8,466 nucleotides of DNA from assembly GCA_002397355.1 (NCBI GenBank), contig DHAI01000024.1, positions 3,444-11,909 of the forward strand, given 5' to 3'. Under the pieces are notes generated by a model. That model had not been told where the DNA came from. It did not search any database and saw only the letters and a list, made by a program, of their open reading frames with translations. The position numbers and the translations under genes are program-made. Source of the stretch: Ruminococcaceae bacterium UBA4958. GTDB lineage: Bacteria; Bacillota; Clostridia; Oscillospirales; Acutalibacteraceae. Numbering within the stretch: the first letter of the stretch is position 1; every line of letters starts with the position of its first letter. Below, one piece after another: positions 7,081-8,466 of the stretch.

Positions 7081-7103
7081 CTTTTATTTGCATCAAAAAG
7101 CAA
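7075..7103 (-). promoter_or_regulatory. Probable sigma-A promoter for the murD transcription unit
   Basis: On the minus strand a perfect -10 TATAAT (7080-7075) lies 17 bases downstream of TTGCTT (7103-7098), which keeps the TTG of the -35 consensus. The site sits in a conspicuous AT-rich island within GC-rich DNA, about 100 bp before the murD start, so a leader of roughly 95 nt is predicted. The -35 is a partial match (3 of 6). Confidence 0.55.
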
Positions 7104-7165
7104 ACGAATGGCCGCGTTTCCCCGCGCGGCGTATATTCGGGGCGCGCCGGAAGAAAAATAACCCC

Positions 7166-7180
7166 GGGGTGAAAAAGATG
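7166..7180 (+). promoter_or_regulatory. Ribosome binding site deciding the ypeB start
   Basis: GGGGTGA (7166-7172) is followed by AAAAG and ATG (7178-7180). The in-frame GTG at 7169 overlaps this ribosome binding site, so it is a less likely start. The site's GGGG is half of a perfect 10-base palindrome, ACCCCGGGGT (7161-7170). Confidence 0.6.
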
Positions 7181-8458
7181 ACGAAGAAAAACAAGCTTTT
7201 CTCTGTGATAGCTGTCGTGCTGCTGGTGGGCGTACTCGGTTTCACGGCGGCCTACGGCTGTGTCCAGGCGAACCAATACCGTCGCGAGATCCAGTACGGC
7301 TACCGCCGCGCCCTGCAGGACCTGAACGACCATGTGGGGAACATCGAAACGGCGCTGCAGAAAGCGCCCTACGCCAACACCGCCACGGAGCAGAACGGCA
7401 TCGCGGCAAAGCTCCAGAAGGAGTCCGGCATGGCGAAGGCCGCGCTGGCGGCCCTTCCCGTGGGAGACTCCTCGCTCGACAACGTGGACAAGTTCATCGC
7501 GCAGGTGGGGGACTTCGCGACGTCGCTCTCGCGGCGCGTTTCCGCCGGGGAAAAGATCTCCCCGGACGAATACAAGACGATCTCGAGCCTCGGGTCGTAT
7601 TCCGGCAAGCTAGCCGCGGACATGCAGACCGTGGAAGTCGATTTTTCCGGTTCGCCCACGTTCCACGACGCGATGCAGGACGCGGCGAAGGATTTCAGCA
7701 ATTTTCCATCGCTGATCTATGACGGTCCGTTCGCGGACAACGTGATGAATAAAAAGTCCGAATTCCTGCAGGGAAAAAGCGCGGTCGCGCAGGGCAACGC
7801 CCAGAACATCGCCGCCGAGTTCCTGCAGACCGGGCAAAACGCGCTCTCGCACGCGCAGGATACGGCGGGCACGCTGCCCACCTATAATTTCACGGCGAAC
7901 GGCGGGCTGGTGACCATCTCCGTCGCAAAGGCGGGCGGCTACGTCGCCGACATGGCCAACGCGCGGAGCGTGGACGGCAGAACGCTTGACTACGAGGCGG
8001 CGCTGAAAAAGGCGAACGCCTTTCTCGAGAACCGCGGCATCCGGAATATGAAGGAAAGCTACTACGAAATCACGGACAACGTGTGCCTGATGAACTACGC
8101 CTACGAACAGGACGGCGTCATCTGCTACCCGGATCTCGTGAAGGTCGGCGTCGCGATGGACAACGGCGAGATCGTGCGCTTCCAGTCCACCGGCTACCTG
8201 ATGAACCACAAGGAGCGGAAGTTCTCCGCGAAGCTCACGGCCGCGCAGGCGCAGAAAAGCGTGAGCCCGAGCCTTTCGGTGCAGGACTGCAAGCCCGCGC
8301 TGATCCCGACGGATTCCGGCGGCGAAACGCTCACCTACGAGTTCCTGTGCAAGGGCTCGCAGAGCGACCGCGTGCTCGTTTATATCAACGCCAATACAGG
8401 CTACGAGGAGGATATCTTCATCCTCAGCCAGTCCGTGCGGGGCATTCTCGTCAAGTAA
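7178..8458 (+). CDS. ypeB: Spore germination protein YpeB
   Basis: A 426-residue membrane-anchored spore protein. In Bacillus, YpeB and the cortex-lytic transglycosylase SleB stabilise each other in the spore, and SleB degrades cortex peptidoglycan during germination. The sequence has a basic N-terminus (MTKKNK), one membrane segment or uncleaved signal anchor (about residues 7-28), and a long helical domain of roughly 200 residues that includes the family-typical PSLIYDGPFADNV. The C-terminal half has PepSY-like repeats (for example LVTISVAKAGGYVADMANAR, DYEAALKKANAFLENRGI, and VLVYINANTGYEEDIFIL near the end). Its length is close to that of B. subtilis YpeB. ATG 7178 is chosen because of the GGGGTGA ribosome binding site and because it puts the membrane segment right after a short basic head. 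The open frame back to 7031 lacks protein character. sleB, which precedes ypeB in Bacillus, is absent here: the upstream gene is divergent murD. The stop is only 8 bases from the window edge, so the downstream gene is unseen. Confidence 0.93.
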   Translation: MTKKNKLFSVIAVVLLVGVLGFTAAYGCVQANQYRREIQYGYRRALQDLNDHVGNIETALQKAPYANTATEQNGIAAKLQKESGMAKAALAALPVGDSSLDNVDKFIAQVGDFATSLSRRVSAGEKISPDEYKTISSLGSYSGKLAADMQTVEVDFSGSPTFHDAMQDAAKDFSNFPSLIYDGPFADNVMNKKSEFLQGKSAVAQGNAQNIAAEFLQTGQNALSHAQDTAGTLPTYNFTANGGLVTISVAKAGGYVADMANARSVDGRTLDYEAALKKANAFLENRGIRNMKESYYEITDNVCLMNYAYEQDGVICYPDLVKVGVAMDNGEIVRFQSTGYLMNHKERKFSAKLTAAQAQKSVSPSLSVQDCKPALIPTDSGGETLTYEFLCKGSQSDRVLVYINANTGYEEDIFILSQSVRGILVK

Positions 8459-8466
8459 GCATCGCC

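Noticed and set aside
4273..7161. A 962-codon plus-strand open frame lying antisense to the acetyltransferase, small protein and murD
   Set aside because: Its translation is Arg/Ala/Pro/His-rich with no domain, and it lies opposite genes with clear motifs. Long antisense frames are expected in GC-rich coding DNA.
7031..7177. Upstream extension of ypeB to base 7031
   Set aside because: It would cross the promoter island and precede the membrane anchor with unrelated sequence; ATG 7178 has a fitting ribosome binding site.
1..8466. Mobile elements, CRISPR arrays, tRNA or rRNA genes, toxin-antitoxin or defence modules
   Set aside because: I found no tandem spaced repeats, transposase motifs, cloverleaf-like segments or rRNA stretches; essentially all of the window is accounted for by conventional genes.

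Overview
The window is GC-rich bacterial chromosome that looks like a spore-forming member of the Clostridia. The lineage call is inference. It rests on an intact germination gene (ypeB), a two-gene heterodimeric ABC exporter of the Firmicute BmrC/BmrD (YheI/YheH) type, a PLP enzyme of the YnbB 'aluminium resistance' family, clear GGAGG-type ribosome binding sites, and GTG and TTG starts. The high GC content would suit a lineage such as Oscillospiraceae, but nothing here names a genus.

Layout: (1) Bases 2-3119, plus strand: two overlapping ABC exporter half-transporter genes. The first lacks its 5' end, which lies outside the window. (2) Bases 3120-3176: a short convergent gap with GC-rich inverted repeats. 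(3) Bases 3177-6972, minus strand: four genes, read from right to left: murD, a 103-residue hypothetical protein, a GNAT acetyltransferase, and the YnbB-family PLP enzyme. Spacing is 7 bp, then a 4-bp ATGA overlap, then 82 bp, so the first three look translationally coupled and the fourth probably sits in the same transcription unit. (4) Bases 6973-7177: a divergent intergenic region with an AT-rich island. It holds a good sigma-A-like promoter facing murD and a possible forespore sigma -10 facing ypeB. (5) Bases 7178-8458, plus strand: complete ypeB, close to the window's end.

Functionally, the exporter pair should form one asymmetric heterodimer. The first subunit has a degenerate catalytic site (Asp for the Walker B Glu, Gly for the H-loop His) and the second carries the altered signature motif LSAGQ, which faces that site in the dimer. 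MurD makes peptidoglycan precursor, and YpeB acts with SleB in breaking down the spore cortex at germination, so the two divergent genes serve opposite ends of peptidoglycan biology. sleB is not immediately upstream of ypeB as it is in Bacillus.

I see no mobile element, CRISPR array, tRNA, rRNA or phage gene, and no clear evidence of a previously undescribed system. The points most worth a second look are the unassigned small protein and the acetyltransferase it is coupled to, the doubly degenerate ABC subunit, the MurD active-site variation, and ypeB without an adjacent upstream sleB.
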